From Monoplex corrugatus (lineage: Eukaryota > Mollusca > Gastropoda > Littorinimorpha > Ranellidae): a stretch of DNA of 64,000 nt. The DNA lies in the NCBI GenBank assembly GCA_030674185.1, contig CM060312.1:61820078-61884077 (forward strand), written 5' to 3'. The notes under the pieces were generated by a model. The model was not told the origin of the DNA and did no database searches. It saw nothing but the letters and a program-made list of their open reading frames with translations. The position numbers and the translations under genes were made by a program. This document shows, piece after piece, positions 1-13,400 of the stretch. How positions within the stretch are numbered: the stretch's first letter is position 1; each line of letters opens with the position of its first letter.

Positions 1-205
1 TCTGGGGGAAGTATGGTTGCAAAGCTGAAACTTAAAGGAATTGACAGAAGGGCACCACCAGGAGTGGAGCCTGCGGCTTACCTTGACTCAACACGGGAAA
101 ACTCACCCGGTCCAAACACTGTAAAGATGACATATTGATAGCTCTTTCTTGATTCGGTGGGTGGTGATGCATGGCCGTTCTTAGTTGGTGGAGCGATTTG
201 TCTGG
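1..205 (+). pseudogene. 18S rRNA gene fragment (decayed, cut by window start)
   Basis: The sequence follows the universally conserved part of eukaryotic 18S rRNA just after the middle of the molecule: the AATTGAC-AGAAGGGCACCACC block, the GGAGTGGAGCCTGCGGCTTA block, then TTGATAGCTCTTTCTTGATTC and the GGTGGAGCGATTTGTCTGG block. Homology stops abruptly at about 205, where normal 18S would continue with TTAATTCCG. Several positions that are nearly invariant are changed (for example GACGG to GACAG, and the CCCGGCCCGGACAC stretch), so this is not a working rDNA copy. The 85 bases after the break resemble nothing recognised. Confidence 0.85.
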
Positions 206-289
206 GTAGGAAAAGATGATGTACCATGTGTCCTTCTGCAGTCCCTGTGCTTCACGGGGTGAGTGGTGCTTTGGGCTTGCAGATTTGAC

Positions 290-860
290 AAGTGGATCTT
301 AAACGACTCACCAGGCATGTTAAGAAAAGCAGAGCAGAAGATACAAAGTCAAGATCATAAAAGACTCACCAGGCAACTTAGGAAAAGCAAAGCAGAGGTT
401 ACAAACTCAAAATCATCAATTAATTACCAGGCAACTTAAGCAAAGCCAATATCGTAAATAACTCAACAAGCAACTTAGGAAAACAAAAGCACGAGATACA
501 AAGTCAAGATCATAAACGAATCACCAGGCAACTTAAGACACGCAAAGCAGAAGATACAAAGTCAGTAATGTAAACTCTTCACCAGGCAACTTAAGCAAAG
601 CAATGCAAAAAAATACAAAGTCAACATCGTAAACTATTCACCAGGCAACTTAAGAAAAGCAAAGTAGAAGATACAAAGTCAGGATCATAAACTAATTACC
701 AGGCAACTTAAGCAAAGCAAAGAAGAAGGTGCAAAGTCAAAATCGTATAATAATTACCAGGCAACTTAATTGAGCGAATCAAAGCAGAAGATACAAAGAG
801 AAGATGTTAAACTAGTCACAAGGCAATTAAAGAAAAGCAAAGCAGAAGACACAAAGTGGA
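290..860. repeat. Tandem repeat, unit about 58 bp, roughly 10 degenerate copies
   Basis: Each unit holds the landmarks CACCAGGCAACTTAAG, then an A-rich stretch with CAAAGCAGAAGATACAAAGTC and ends with ATCATAAAC. The spacing of CACCAGGCA is close to 58 bp. Copies differ by many substitutions and small indels, so the array is old. It lies between the 18S fragment and the large 36-bp array. Confidence 0.8.
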
Positions 861-914
861 ACCTATTGTTTCTTTCTGTATAACGTTCTATTCCAGTCGG
901 TACTAGTTAGGTAA

Positions 915-3900
915 CAGTCCACAATCATGTTATCTGACTAGGCTACATGCTGATGTCATATCATGTGACTTGGCTAGGCTACATATTGATGTCATGTGAC
1001 TTGCCTAGGATACATGCTGATGTCATGTGACTTGGCTAGGCTATATATTGATGTCATGTGACTTGCCAAGGCTACATGCTGATGTCATTTGATTTGGTTA
1101 GGTTACATGCTGATGCCATATCATGTGACTTGGCTAGGCTACATGTTGATGTCATGAGACTTAACAAAGCTACATGCTGATGTCATGTAATTTAACTAGG
1201 CTACATGCTGATGCCATGTTATGTGACTTAACAAGGATATGCTGATGTCATATCATGTGACTTAACAAGGCTACATGCTGATGTCATATTATGTGACTTA
1301 ACAAGGCTACATGCTGATGTCATGTAATTTGACTAGGTTACATGCTCATGCTATATCATGTGACTTAACTAAGTTACATGCTCATGCCATATCATGTGAC
1401 TTAACAAGGCTACATGCTGATGTCATATCATGTGGCTTAACAAGCTACATGCTGATATCATGTAATGTTGCTAGGCTACATGCTTTTTGCCATATGTGAC
1501 TTAACAAGGCTACATGCTTTTTGCCATATGTGACTTAACAAGGCTACATGCTTTTTGCCATATGTGACTTAACAAGGCTACATGCTTTTTGCCATATGTG
1601 ACTTAACAAGGCTACATGCTGATGTCATATCATGTGGCTTAACAAGGCTACATGCTGATATCATGTAATTTTGCTAGGCTACATGCTGATGCCATATCAT
1701 GTGGCTTAACAAGGCTACATGCTGATGTCATATCATGTGGCTTAACAAGGCTACATGCTGATGTCATATCATGTGGCTTAACAAGGTACATGCTGAGATA
1801 TCATTGGTTTAACGGCTACATGCTGATGCATATCATGTGGCTTAACAGGCTACATGCTGATGTCCATATCATGTGGCTTAAAAGGCTACATGCTGATGTC
1901 ATATCATGTGCTTAATGTTTACATGCTGATGTCATATCATGTGCTTAACAAGGCTACATGCTGATGTCATATCATGTGGCTTAACAAGGCTACATGCTGA
2001 TGTCATTTCATGTGGCTTAACAAGGCTACATGCTGATGCCATATCATGTGGCTTAACAAGGCTACATGCTGATGCCATATCATGTGGCTTAACAAGGCTA
2101 CATGCTGATGTCATATCATGTGGCTTAACAAGGTTACATGCTGATGTCATATCATGTGCTTAACAAGGTTACATGCTGATATCATGTAATTTTGCTAGGC
2201 TACATGCTGATGCCATATCATGTGGCTTAACAAGGCTACATGCTGATGTCATATCATGTGGCTTAACAAGGTTACATGCTGATGTCATATCATGTGGCTT
2301 AACAAGGTTACATGCTGATATCATGTAATTTTGCTAGGCTACATGCTGATGCCATATCATGTGACTTAACAAGGCTACATGCTGATGTCATACCATGTGA
2401 CTTAAAAAGCTACATGCTGATATCATGTAATGTTGCTAGGCTACATGCTGATGTCATATCATGTGACTTAACAAGGCTACATGCTGATGTCATATCATGT
2501 GACTTAACAAGGCTACATGCTGATGCCATATCATGTGACTTAACAAGGCTACATGCTGATGTCATATCATGTGACTTAACAAGGTTACATGCTGATGTCA
2601 TATTATGTGACTTAACAAGGCTACATGCTGATGTCATGTAATTTGGCTAGGCTACATGCTGTCATATTATGTGACTTAACTAAGCTACATGCTGATGTCA
2701 TATCATGTGACTTAACAAGGCTACATGCTGATATCATGTAATTTTGCTAGGCTACATGCTGATGCCATATCATGTGACTTAACGAAGCTACATGCTGATG
2801 TCATATCATGTGACTTGGCTAGGCTACATGTTGATGTCATGGACTTGCATACGCTACATGTTGATGTCATGTGACTTGGCTAGGCTACATATTGATGTCA
2901 TGTGACTTGCCTAGGCTACATACTGATTCATGTGACTTGCCTAGGCTGCATGTTGATGTCATGTAATTCAGCTTGGCTACATGCTGATGTCATGTCATGT
3001 GACTTGGCTACATATTGATGTCATGTGACTTGCCTAGGCTACATACTGATTCATGTGACTTGCCTAGGCTGCATGTTGATGTCATGTAATTCAGCTTGGC
3101 TACATGCTGATGTCATGTCATGTGACTTGGCTACATATTGATGTCATATGACTTGCCTAGGCTACGTGCTGATGTCATGTAATTCGGCTAGGTTACATGC
3201 TAATGCCATATCATGTAATTTAACTAAGCTACATGCTGATGTCATATCATGTGACTTGGCTAGGCTACATATTGATGTCACATGGCTTGCCTAGGCTAAA
3301 TGCTGATGTCATGTAATTTGGCTAGGCTACATGCTGTCATGTCATGTGACTTGATTAGGCTACATACCCGGTACTAACATCATATCATGTGACTCAGTTG
3401 GTCTATATGCCGATGTCATATCATGTGACTTGGTTAGGCTATTCGCTAATGTCACATCATGTCAAGAGGCTAGCCTATATACTGATGTCATATCATGTGA
3501 CATGACTAGGCTTTATGCTGATGTCATATCATGTGACTTGGCTAGGCAGCATGCTGATGTCATATCATGTAACTTGGCTAGGCTGCATGCTGATATCATA
3601 TTATGTGACTTGGCTAGGCTGTATGCTGATGTCATATTATGTGACTTGGCTAGGCTGTATGTTGATGTCATATCATGTGAGTTGGCTAGGCTGCATGCTG
3701 ATGTCATATTATGTGACTTGGCTAGGCTGTATGCTGATGTCATATCATGTGATAAGGCTAGGCTGCATGCTGATGTCATATCATGTGACTTGGCTAGGCT
3801 GCATGCTGATGTCATATTATGTGACTTGGCTAGGATGTATGCTGATGTCATATCATGTGACTTGGTTAGACTGTATGCTGATGTCATATCATGTGACAAG

Positions 3901-5640
3901 GCTAGGCTGCATGCTGATGTTATATTATGTGACTTGGTTAGGCTGCATGATGATGTCATATCATGTGACATGGCTAGGCTATATGCTGATGTCATATCAT
4001 GTGACTTGGCTAGGCTGCATGCTGATGTCATATCATGTGACTTGGCTAGTCTGCATGCTGATGTCATATCATGTGACAAGGCTAGGCTACATGCTGATGT
4101 CATGTTATGTGACTTGGCTAGGCTGCATGCTGATGTCATATCATGTGACTTGGTTAGGCTGCATGCTGATGTCATATCATGTGACATGACTAGGCTACAT
4201 GCTGATGTCATGTTATGTGACATGGCTAGGCTACATGCTGATGTCATGTTATGTGACTTGGCTAGGCTACATATTGATGTCACATGACTTGCCTAGGCTA
4301 CATGCTGATGTCATGTAATTTGGCTAGGCTACATGCTGTCATGTCATGTGACTTGATTAGGCTACATGCTGATGTCTTGTGACTTGGGTAAGCTACATGC
4401 TGACATCATATCATGTGACTCGGTTAGTCTATATGCTGATGTCATATCATGTGACTTGGTTAGGCTATTCGTTAATGTCACATCATGTGAAGAGGCTAGG
4501 CTATATACTGATGTCATATCTTGTGACATGATTAGGCTTTATTCTGATGTCATATCATGTGACTTGGTTAGGCTGCATGCTGATGTCATATCATGTGACT
4601 TGGCTAGGCTGCATGCTGATGTCATATAATAACTTGGCTAGGCTGCATGCTGATGCCATATCATGTGACTTGGCTAGGCTGTATGCTGATATCATATCAT
4701 GTTACTTGGCTAGGCTGCATGCTGATGTCATATCATGTGACAAGGCTAAGCTGCATACTGATGTCATATCATGTGACTTGGCTAGGCTGCATGCTGATGT
4801 CATATTATGTGACTTGGCTAGGCTGCATGCTGTCATATCATATGACTTGGCTAGTCTGTATGCTGATGTCATATCATGTGACTTGGCTAGGCTGTATGCT
4901 GATGTTATATCATGTGACTTGGCTAGGCTGTATGCTGATGTCATATGTGACAAGGCTAGGCTGCATGCTGATATCATATCATGTGACTTGGCTAGGCTGC
5001 ATGCTGATGTCATATCATGTGACTTGGTTAGGCTGTATGCTGATGTCATATCATGACTGGTTAGGCTGTATGCTGATGTCATATCATGTGACTTGGCTAG
5101 GCTGCATGCTGATGTCATGTCATGTGACTTGGCTAGGCTGCATGCTGATGTCATATTATGTGACTTGGCTAGGCTGCATGCTGATGTCATATCATGTGAC
5201 TTGGCTAGTCTGCATGCTGATGTCATATCATGTGACAAGACTAGTCTGCATGCTGATGTCATATCATGTGACAAGGCTAGTCTGCATGCTGATGTCATAT
5301 CATATGACTTGGCTAGTCTGCATGCTGATGTCATATCATGTGACAAGGCTAGGCTGCGTGTTGATGTTATGTGACATGCCTTGGCTACATATGACTTGGC
5401 TGAACTACGTGCTAATGTCATACGATAAGTCCTAGCTAAGCTACATGCTGATGTCACATCATGTAATGTGGCTAGGTTACATGCTGATTTCATCATGTGA
5501 CCTGATTAGGTTACATGTCGATGTCATATAATGTGACTTAGCTAGGTTAAGTGCTGATGTCATGTGACGTGGCTAGGCTACATATGTTATGGCTAAGCTA
5601 CGTGCTAATGTCATGTGATGCGTCCTAGCTGGGCTACATG
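915..5640. repeat. Large minisatellite, 36-bp unit, more than 120 copies
   Basis: The basic unit contains GGCTACATGCTGATGTCATA followed by TCATGTGACTTGGCTA or TCATGTGGCTTAACAA. Two variant types dominate different sub-blocks: TTAACAAG types from about 1.2 to 2.8 kb and TTGGCTAGG types from 3.4 to 5.4 kb, with a degenerate zone between. Because 36 is divisible by three, several frames on both strands stay open for up to about 285 codons and encode monotonous 12-residue repeats. These are a by-product of the period and not genes. A 34-bp variant is amplified four times at about 1474-1616. Confidence 0.95.
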
Positions 5641-5978
5641 CTAATGTCCTATCGTGTGATTGGTGATTGAGCCAAGTCATTTTCCGTTATGGCCAGGTCC
5701 TCAGTTGAAAGAGTACGAATTGGTGATTGGCATCATTCTTTGGTGGACTGCAGGCTGTGAGTCAAGAGTGATGAAGGTTGGGGGCTCCTGACCCTTCCAC
5801 AAAGCCATCCTCGGCGGAGCCAAAATTGTCATGTCATCTTTCAGAGTGGTTTGCCCCTGGACTTTTTCCTGAGTGACTGATTCAGTTTCCGCCTGGGTGA
5901 CCTCTGGGTTTCGACCTCTCCCTTCACTTGTTTTCGGTGTTATGTGACCTCAAGCAGCTGAAATTGGGTTTCTCAGCG
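5641..5978. other. Unassigned spacer
   Basis: No coding region, tandem structure or recognisable repeat was seen between the end of the 36-bp array and the RTE-like fragment. Confidence 0.5.
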
Positions 5979-6330
5979 GAAATGTGGTTTCTAAGAAGAA
6001 TGAGTTCCCTGGACAACAAAGAAAATAAACGAGACAGTCTTGAAGGAGGCAAACACAAAAAGAACATTAATAAAGAAGATGAGGAAAAGACAAGCAACAT
6101 TTATAGAACATTTTACTGGGCAAGAGAAATTAGAGCACCTAGTCACAACAGGAAAGCTGGAGAGTAAAAGCTCCAAGTAAACCCAGGGAGAAAATGCTAG
6201 ATGGACTTGCGGAGTGGATGAAGACAGAGAGGGTGGGAGACAAAAGATAGATTTCTATGAAAGGCCAAGATTGCCAACGCCATGCGGCAAGGCACATGAT
6301 GATGACGATGATGAAGACGATGATGAGTGG
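5979..6330 (+). mobile_element. RTE-like LINE, 3'-terminal fragment with GATGAT tail
   Basis: The sequence matches the 3' ends seen at 22.3 and 63.7 kb, from the ATGTGGTTTCTAAGAAGAATG block (coding MWFLRRM) to AAGGCCAAGATTGCCAACGCC. It ends in a tail of imperfect GATGAT repeats at 6296-6329. The C-terminal coding region is interrupted by a stop after KAGE and by small indels. It is one of four copies with this 3' end in the window, all on the plus strand. Confidence 0.75.
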
Positions 6331-6930
6331 CTCGGCTGCAACTTCCTTCATGAATTTTACCAGTTTTTCACAGATTGTTTGATGTTCAGTGGTTTTCGAA
6401 CTGTTGATTCCACAATGCATAATATAACAGTCAAACTAACTAGTGGAAGATTCTTTAAAGATAGGAAAATGTTGTCTACTGGTGGAGTTTTCTTTTGTTT
6501 GGATCAAAAATCTATCTGAACATCCCAGTCTATGACTGTGTACATGTACATCATTTAAAATCGTATTGTATACAACGATTTCTTATAGTATACCAGATTT
6601 CCAAAATGAAATGAATATCGAGTTGTGTCGGGAGCTTAGGAGGTGATTGTCCTGACAGTGGCGGGGCATTGGTGCTCTGGGTCCTATCTGCACCCTCGTG
6701 GTGTTTCTTATTAACTGCCCTGATTAACTTTTTTTCTTTCGGTGTACTTATTTATTGACGTAAAAGGTAGCTTTGTCATGGATGTCATTTTGGGTGTCAT
6801 TTTTGTCATAGTCTTGCATCAATTTCTTTGCTCCTGATTTTATTTTGATGTCGGCTTTTTTTCCCGAATCAAAAATACATAAGGATAGGATCAGAACGCG
6901 TATTTAACATAGCAAAACCAGGGAGTGTAT
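6331..6930. other. Unassigned spacer
   Basis: AT-rich unique-looking DNA. Short open frames exist but none resembles a known protein, and no repeat structure was seen. Confidence 0.45.
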
Positions 6931-6934
6931 AGTC

Positions 6935-7220
6935 TGTATGTCTATATTTATATATACATATATATATGTATATATATATATACATATATATATATATTAT
7001 ACATGTATAGATATACATATGTAGATATTATATAGACATATGTAGATATAGATATAGATAGATACAGATATGTAAAGAGAGAGAGATGATACAGAGATAT
7101 AGAATACAGATCTGACTATTATATAGTATATCATAGTATACATACATACATGTGTATGTATATACATATATGTATATATATATATATATAGACATACACA
7201 TATGGAGAGAGAGAGACTTT
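6935..7220. repeat. TA-rich low-complexity tract ending in (GA)n
   Basis: Imperfect TATA and ATAGATATA runs interrupted by short GA stretches, ending in a GAGAGAGAGA run just before the 35-bp minisatellite. Confidence 0.8.
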
Positions 7221-7221
7221 C

Positions 7222-7462
7222 CTTTAGACAAGACACTCAAATACTGTATCCTTTCCCTTAAGACAAGACACTCAAATAGTGTATCCTTTCCCTCAAGACA
7301 AGACACTCAAATAATGTATCCTTTCCCTCATGACAAGACACTCAAAATAGTGTGTCCTTTTCCTCAAGACAAGACACTCAAATAGTGTGTCCTTTCCCTC
7401 AAGACAAGACACTCAAATAGTGTGTCCTTTTCCTCAGGACAAGACACTCAAATAGTGTATCA
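7222..7462. repeat. Minisatellite, unit about 35 bp, about 7 copies
   Basis: Repeated units read CTCAAGACAAGACACTCAAA, then TAGTGTGTCCTTTTC, with few differences between copies, so this is a young short array. The 200 bases that follow (to 7670) contain nothing recognised. Confidence 0.9.
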
Positions 7463-7680
7463 TACTTTCGTTGATTTTCAACACTTTGCTGATTCTCAGT
7501 ACTTCCTTTCCTTAAGTTCCAACATATACTTTCGAATATTTCCTCCCTAGCCTTCTTCAGGATAAAACAATAATATGACATGACCACTTTTGCGTAGTAG
7601 AATGCATTTGTCTCCCTTACTTCTTGTTTACCTGAATTCATATCTGCCATTTTCTCCTACTCAGCCAAGTGTCAGGGAGT

Positions 7681-7730
7681 TTTTTTACCTTTTTTTTTTT
7701 TCTTTTTTCTTTTTTTCCTTTTTTTTTTCC

Positions 7731-7757
<27 letters not shown>
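7681..7757. repeat. Poly-T tract
   Basis: About 77 bases of nearly pure T with a few C interruptions. The neighbouring 7920-7990 stretch is AATAATGAT-rich. It may be the A-tail of a retroelement on the minus strand, but no element body could be identified next to it. Confidence 0.7.
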
Positions 7758-7763
<6 letters not shown>

Positions 7764-8165
7764 CTTTGTTGTCTTTTGTATACGCTTGGTAAATGCAAGC
7801 TGGTCTAAAACTTCAACCTGTCTTGTTTTGTTATTTGATTAGGCGTTCTGTTTCTGTGTGTTTCTGATTCCTGTTCGTTTGAACGTTGGCAGTCAATCTG
7901 ATTTGATTTCTTTGTTGAAGTAATCATAATCATAATAATGATAATACATGTATAATAATAATTGTAATAATAATGATAATGACATTTATAAGGCGCCAAA
8001 GCTTGAATCAAGAATCAAACCAAGGCACGCACTCTCATCATTCACTGACACAATCATCCAAGAACATCCAAAACTCCAGAGCACAAACCACATGCAAACT
8101 GGGAGATGGAGAGACAGGAGTGGACTGGACTTGTGACTACAGATCCAAGTCGTCATCCTACCTCT

Positions 8166-8171
<6 letters not shown>

Positions 8172-8217
<46 letters not shown>

Positions 8218-8322
8218 CACACACACACAAGCACGCACACACACTCACATATACACACACAAGTACGCACGCACACACACACGCACATACACGCACACAC
8301 ACACTCACACACACACACAAGC

Positions 8323-8395
<73 letters not shown>

Positions 8396-8397
8396 TT
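8172..8397. repeat. Compound microsatellite (GA)n then imperfect and pure (CA)n
   Basis: A 40-base GA run at 8172-8212 leads into CA repeats mixed with GCAC and TCAC units, and then a pure CA run of about 60 bases at 8330-8392. Confidence 0.95.
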
Positions 8398-8464
8398 GAA
8401 ATACAGTACGCTCAAGTCTGATGGGCGAGCTACCCTTCGTCCAAGTTGTCATCTTCTCTGTTTT

Positions 8465-8610
<146 letters not shown>

Positions 8611-8869
8611 TACAACATAAGATGTCCTTTTCCTCACCTGTTTGACCGCCTCTAGGTAAGAAGAGATGGGCAGTGGTCAGAGACCTTGTGATGTCTCTGT
8701 ATGGGTGAGTTTCTGTCTTCATCCCAGCCAACCAGCAGTGTCCTTTCTGTGTCCTTCCATTGTCCTTCCAGATGTTCTTGTGCCCCTAATCATCTCTTGC
8801 ACATGGTCAGCCACAACTTGTTTAAATGTCATAATCGTGGTAGAAACTGTTATGAAATCTGATTGTATA

Positions 8870-10115
8870 TGATACAACATGATGTATATATCCCTATATG
8901 CGTATGATACAACACATTGTACATAATGCTACATGTGTATATTGTACATATTGCTACAATTGTATGGTACAACATGTTGTACATATTGCTACATCAGCAT
9001 GATATATGTTGTACATATTGCTACATGTGTATGATACAACATGCTGTACATATTTTATATGTTTATGATACAACATATTGTACATATTGCTACATGTGTA
9101 TACTGCACATATTGCTACATGTGTATGATACAACATGTTGTACATATTGCTACATGTTTATGATACAACATGCTGTACATGTTTTATATGTTTATGCTAC
9201 AACATATTGTACATATTGCTACATGTGTTTACTGCACATATTGCTACATGTGTATGATACAACATGTTGTACATATTGCTACATGTTTATGATACAACAT
9301 GCTGTACGTAATCCTGTATGTGTATGCTACAACATATTGTACATATTGCTACATGTGTATGATAGAACATATTGTAAATAACGCTACATGTGTATGATAC
9401 ATGTTGTAAGTATTGTTACATCTGTATGATACATGTTGTACATATTGCTATATCTGTATCATAGTGTATGATACATGTTGTACATATTGCTGCATCTGTA
9501 TGGTACATGTTGTATGTATTGCTACATGTGCGTGATACAACATGGTGTACATATTGCTACACGTGTACGTTATAACATACCGTAGATATTCGTGCATGTG
9601 TATGACACAACATGTTGTACGTATTGCTACATATGTACGTTACAACATGTTGTACATGTTGCTATATGTGTATGATACAACATGTTGTAGATATTGCTAT
9701 ATGTGTACGATACAAAACAATGCACATATTGCTACATGTACATGATACAGCATAATGTACATATTGTTACATGTGTATGATACAACGTGTTGTATATATT
9801 GCTGCATGTGTATGATACAACATGTTGTGTATATTCCTAGATGTGTATGATACAACATGCTGTACAAATTTTTACGTGTGTATGATACAAAATATTGTGC
9901 AAATTCGTACATGTGTATGATACAAAATATTGTGCAAATTCATGCATATATAGCATACAATACACCGAACATTTCTAACATATTTATTATACAGATACTG
10001 TGTATGTTTTTACATGTGTATGACATAAAATGCTGTGCATATTCCTAATGTGCGTAATACAATGTACTGAACAAATTGCTACGTGTGTTTGATATAACAT
10101 ACTTTTAATCTACCA
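8870..10115. repeat. Minisatellite, 35-bp unit with an internal palindrome, about 34 copies
   Basis: The unit reads TACAACATGTTGTA, CATATTGC, TACATGTGTATGA. The first 14 bases are a perfect palindrome present in many copies. Copies drift progressively toward the right end (10.0 kb), where the pattern becomes hard to follow. Open frames here are by-products of the repeat. Confidence 0.93.
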
Positions 10116-10439
10116 GACGTTTTGTTCCAGAGACTGTGGAAGGCGTGTTAAACAGAGATAATATTAATTCACACAGTTTAATCACAGTTTACAAAAACAC
10201 AGGTTAAGTATTTATAGAACGGAGTTGTGCAGGACATGTGATTACATGGTTACAACTCTTGCAAGACACTCTCCTGATAGCATACAGAACTACAAAAAAG
10301 CTTGTCTCTGCTGACTTTATAAATAGGCAGGTTTTGTTCTTCCTTTAGCTAAGTTTTCTGATGATAGTCACTGTTGTGAAGTCGAGTCATGACCCGTGGT
10401 CTGAGCACCACCTAGACCGAGCTCCGACCCATTGCACAC
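10116..10439. other. Unassigned spacer, 3' flank of the receptor pseudogene
   Basis: Unique-looking sequence between the 35-bp array and the receptor tail. No coding or repeat signal was recognised. Confidence 0.4.
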
Positions 10440-13400
10440 CTAGTTCAAATGTGCTGAGGTCCCCAAGGCGTTAGGTTCACTGTATGTTGTGCTCTGTGTC
10501 AAAGAGCTGGGGGATGTGGACAGTACATTGCCTCCAAGATATCTCATCACCTTGTCATTGTCCACCTTCTTGGACTGGACACACACTTTGATCAGCTGCT
10601 CCACGCTGGATGACTGCCATTTAGCAATATCTATCTGAAGTTTGCCCAGCATTATCTGTGCCTCCTCTCCATCCCGCGCTTCTTCCATTCCTCCAACATG
10701 CCGTTGAGTGTGTACAGGAAAGGGTTCAGTGCAGAGTTGACTGGCAGAACAAAGATGGCTGTCCATACGTTGAGCTGGCCAGGGATGGGAGTTCCATGGA
10801 AAGCCAGCAGCCCCATCACACACACAGGGAACCAACAGCAGAAGTCGGTAAAAACGATGACGAACAGACGGCGGGCAATGGTCATGTCTTTATGTCTTCT
10901 CTGACTTTCAGACGCTGTCCTAGCATTGAGAATGGCATGGTAGATCAATGCCTGACCAATTCCAATGGAAAGAAAGATAACAAAATTGAGAACAATGAAG
11001 ATATTGAAGGCATACATCTGTCTTGAATACTGCTTACGTGTAATGGGAAGGGGGAGACAGATGCCATTCAGTCCATAGAACTCCATTCCAGCTATAAGAG
11101 GTAGTGCAGCAAGGGTTATGCCAATGATCCAAAGTATACAGCAGACAAAGATGGTGACACGAGAACCCAAGTGATACTGGTAGTGGAAAGGAAAGCAGAT
11201 GACCAGAACACGGTCCACAGTGATCACACAAATCAGTAAGGCAGACACCTCACTGGATACAAAAGACAGAAATCCTGCAATTGTACATGTCACACTCCTG
11301 GTCCAGTCAGTTCCTTGGCCACATAATTTCCTTGAAATTGAGCGTCAGCTACACCAATGATTACCATGTAGACCCCCATCAAAAAGTCAGAGGCACACAA
11401 GTTCTTTAACAAAATGGGTGAAGAAGGATTTGACCCACGTGTGTCAGTGAAGAGTCTGTATGTAAAAACTCCACAGTTTCCAGCTATAGCCAGAAAAGAA
11501 AAATCCAGAGAAACACTCTAAAAAAGTTCTGAGCCAACAAATCATCACAGGATGACAGTTCATCAACTGGAGCATAACACTGGCGTAGAGAAGGGTGGAA
11601 GTAATTACAGCACAGCTTGGACTGATCCGTGTACAAGACTTCCAGGGACTGCAAACCCCACAAGTGATTCCTGGTCATAGGTGTGCAGTGGATTATTACG
11701 TAAGTCCAGGTGTTGTAGCTTGATCAGAGGGCTGAACACTCTGTCAGCAATGTCCTCCAGACTGATATTGACCAGGATCAGCGTCTTTAAGTTTCCAAGT
11801 TCAGCTGTCTTCTACAAAGTACTGAAGACATTGGTCACTGTCCTTCCAAGAGGATTGTTGGACAGATCCAGAAACAAGAGTCCAGGTAGTTTATGGTGAT
11901 AGAGAGAAGCTAACTCTGTCAGTAAGTTGAAACTGAGATCCAATGTTTGGAGCTGAGGCATATCCCTGAGGGTGATATTACTAAGATGACAGAAGGAGAG
12001 GTTGAGGAAGAAGAGGTACTCCATGACATGAATATTTTCCAAGGACACATCAGTTGCATGACTTAGGTCCAGATAACGCACATGGAGATGTTGCCCAGGA
12101 TCAGACATGTTGGAGCATGTGAAAGCCTGGCCTTCACAGACACAGCCATGTGGACAGGTCATGTGACAGAACATTTCATCATCTTTGTCAGGACAGTGAT
12201 AAATCCCATCACATAAATAGTTCTTATGGACACAGCTACCCACCCCTTGACATCTGTAATATCCTGGACACGTCATGTTGTGTGCAGGTATGCCCTCGTC
12301 CTCTCCATGGAAGCAGTCCTTCTCTCCATTGTTCATGAGAAATCCTGGAATACACAGACCATTGAGACATTGATAAAAGCCTTCAGGACACATTTCTTTA
12401 AAAGACTCCAGGATTGTCATTCCGAAACTATCAAGTTTACCACGCCAATTCTGAAAGAAGTGGGTATGTACTTGAGTAAAGGTTGCGAAGATGGGCAAGT
12501 TCGGACAAACGACGTGTAAAAATATGGAATACACCCAACGCCTGAACACACTATTTGAGAAATACATGAAGAACAGGATTCTTCATCACTGTTGTCAAAA
12601 CAGTCTGTGTTTCCATTACAGTACCATTCAACTGGAATTGCTTGAAAGTTTCTACATATAAAAGAAGAATTCACGAGAGGAGAATATTGTGGTTTTTGAC
12701 AACCAGCTTCGTCACTGCGATCAGCACAGTCATCGTTTCCATCACAGACCAGTGAGTAGTGAATGGCTCGACCAAAGCAACACTGGAACAGTGGAAGGTT
12801 CCCTGGAGACCACCCAGTGCTCGTGTCTGCATCATGTTCACCCCACTGACAACAATGAAATATTTGTACCACAGAGCCATCAGGGCATTCTTTGATAAGA
12901 AACTGGTCAGTTGATGCTGATGATATATGGAAACTAGCACTGCGTGGTTTCTGGACTTGTACAGAGCGACGTGGGTTGGGTCTCATACAGATATATCCAT
13001 TAGGAACATCTGAAGGCAGAACGCACTCCACAGACTGAAAAGAAGGCTTTGGTATAATGGTTAGCACAGCACAATCCTCCATTGTCCCAGATCGCTGGAG
13101 CTCTTGTTGTTCATAAGCTATGGGACTCCCACGATCTCCCCACTGCCACATAAAGCGGTAGATATGTTTGGTCTTCATGGACACAGGTTTTACTTTTCTT
13201 ATTCCCACAACAGCATTATAAAATCCGCTCGTACGGATCATTTTTAGTGCAATCTGTATTCCAGTGTCATCAGGTAGCGAAGCTAAAGTCGCTCCATAAT
13301 CTATCTGGCACGCTCGTTCAGCTTCAAGAGGCATCGTGACTACGGGCTTTCCAGACAATTTTCGCATTGGTGCTAAGAATGTTGCTTTTAGGCAGACATC

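Noticed and set aside
1..205. Functional 18S rRNA gene
   Set aside because: Homology ends abruptly at 205, and near-invariant bases are altered.
3430..4287. Long open frames in the 36-bp array as a repeat-protein gene
   Set aside because: The frames are a consequence of a period divisible by three, are open on both strands at once, and have no start context, splice signals or non-repeat domains.
915..5640. CRISPR array
   Set aside because: Repeats are directly adjacent without unique spacers, in a eukaryotic setting; the same holds for the other tandem arrays.
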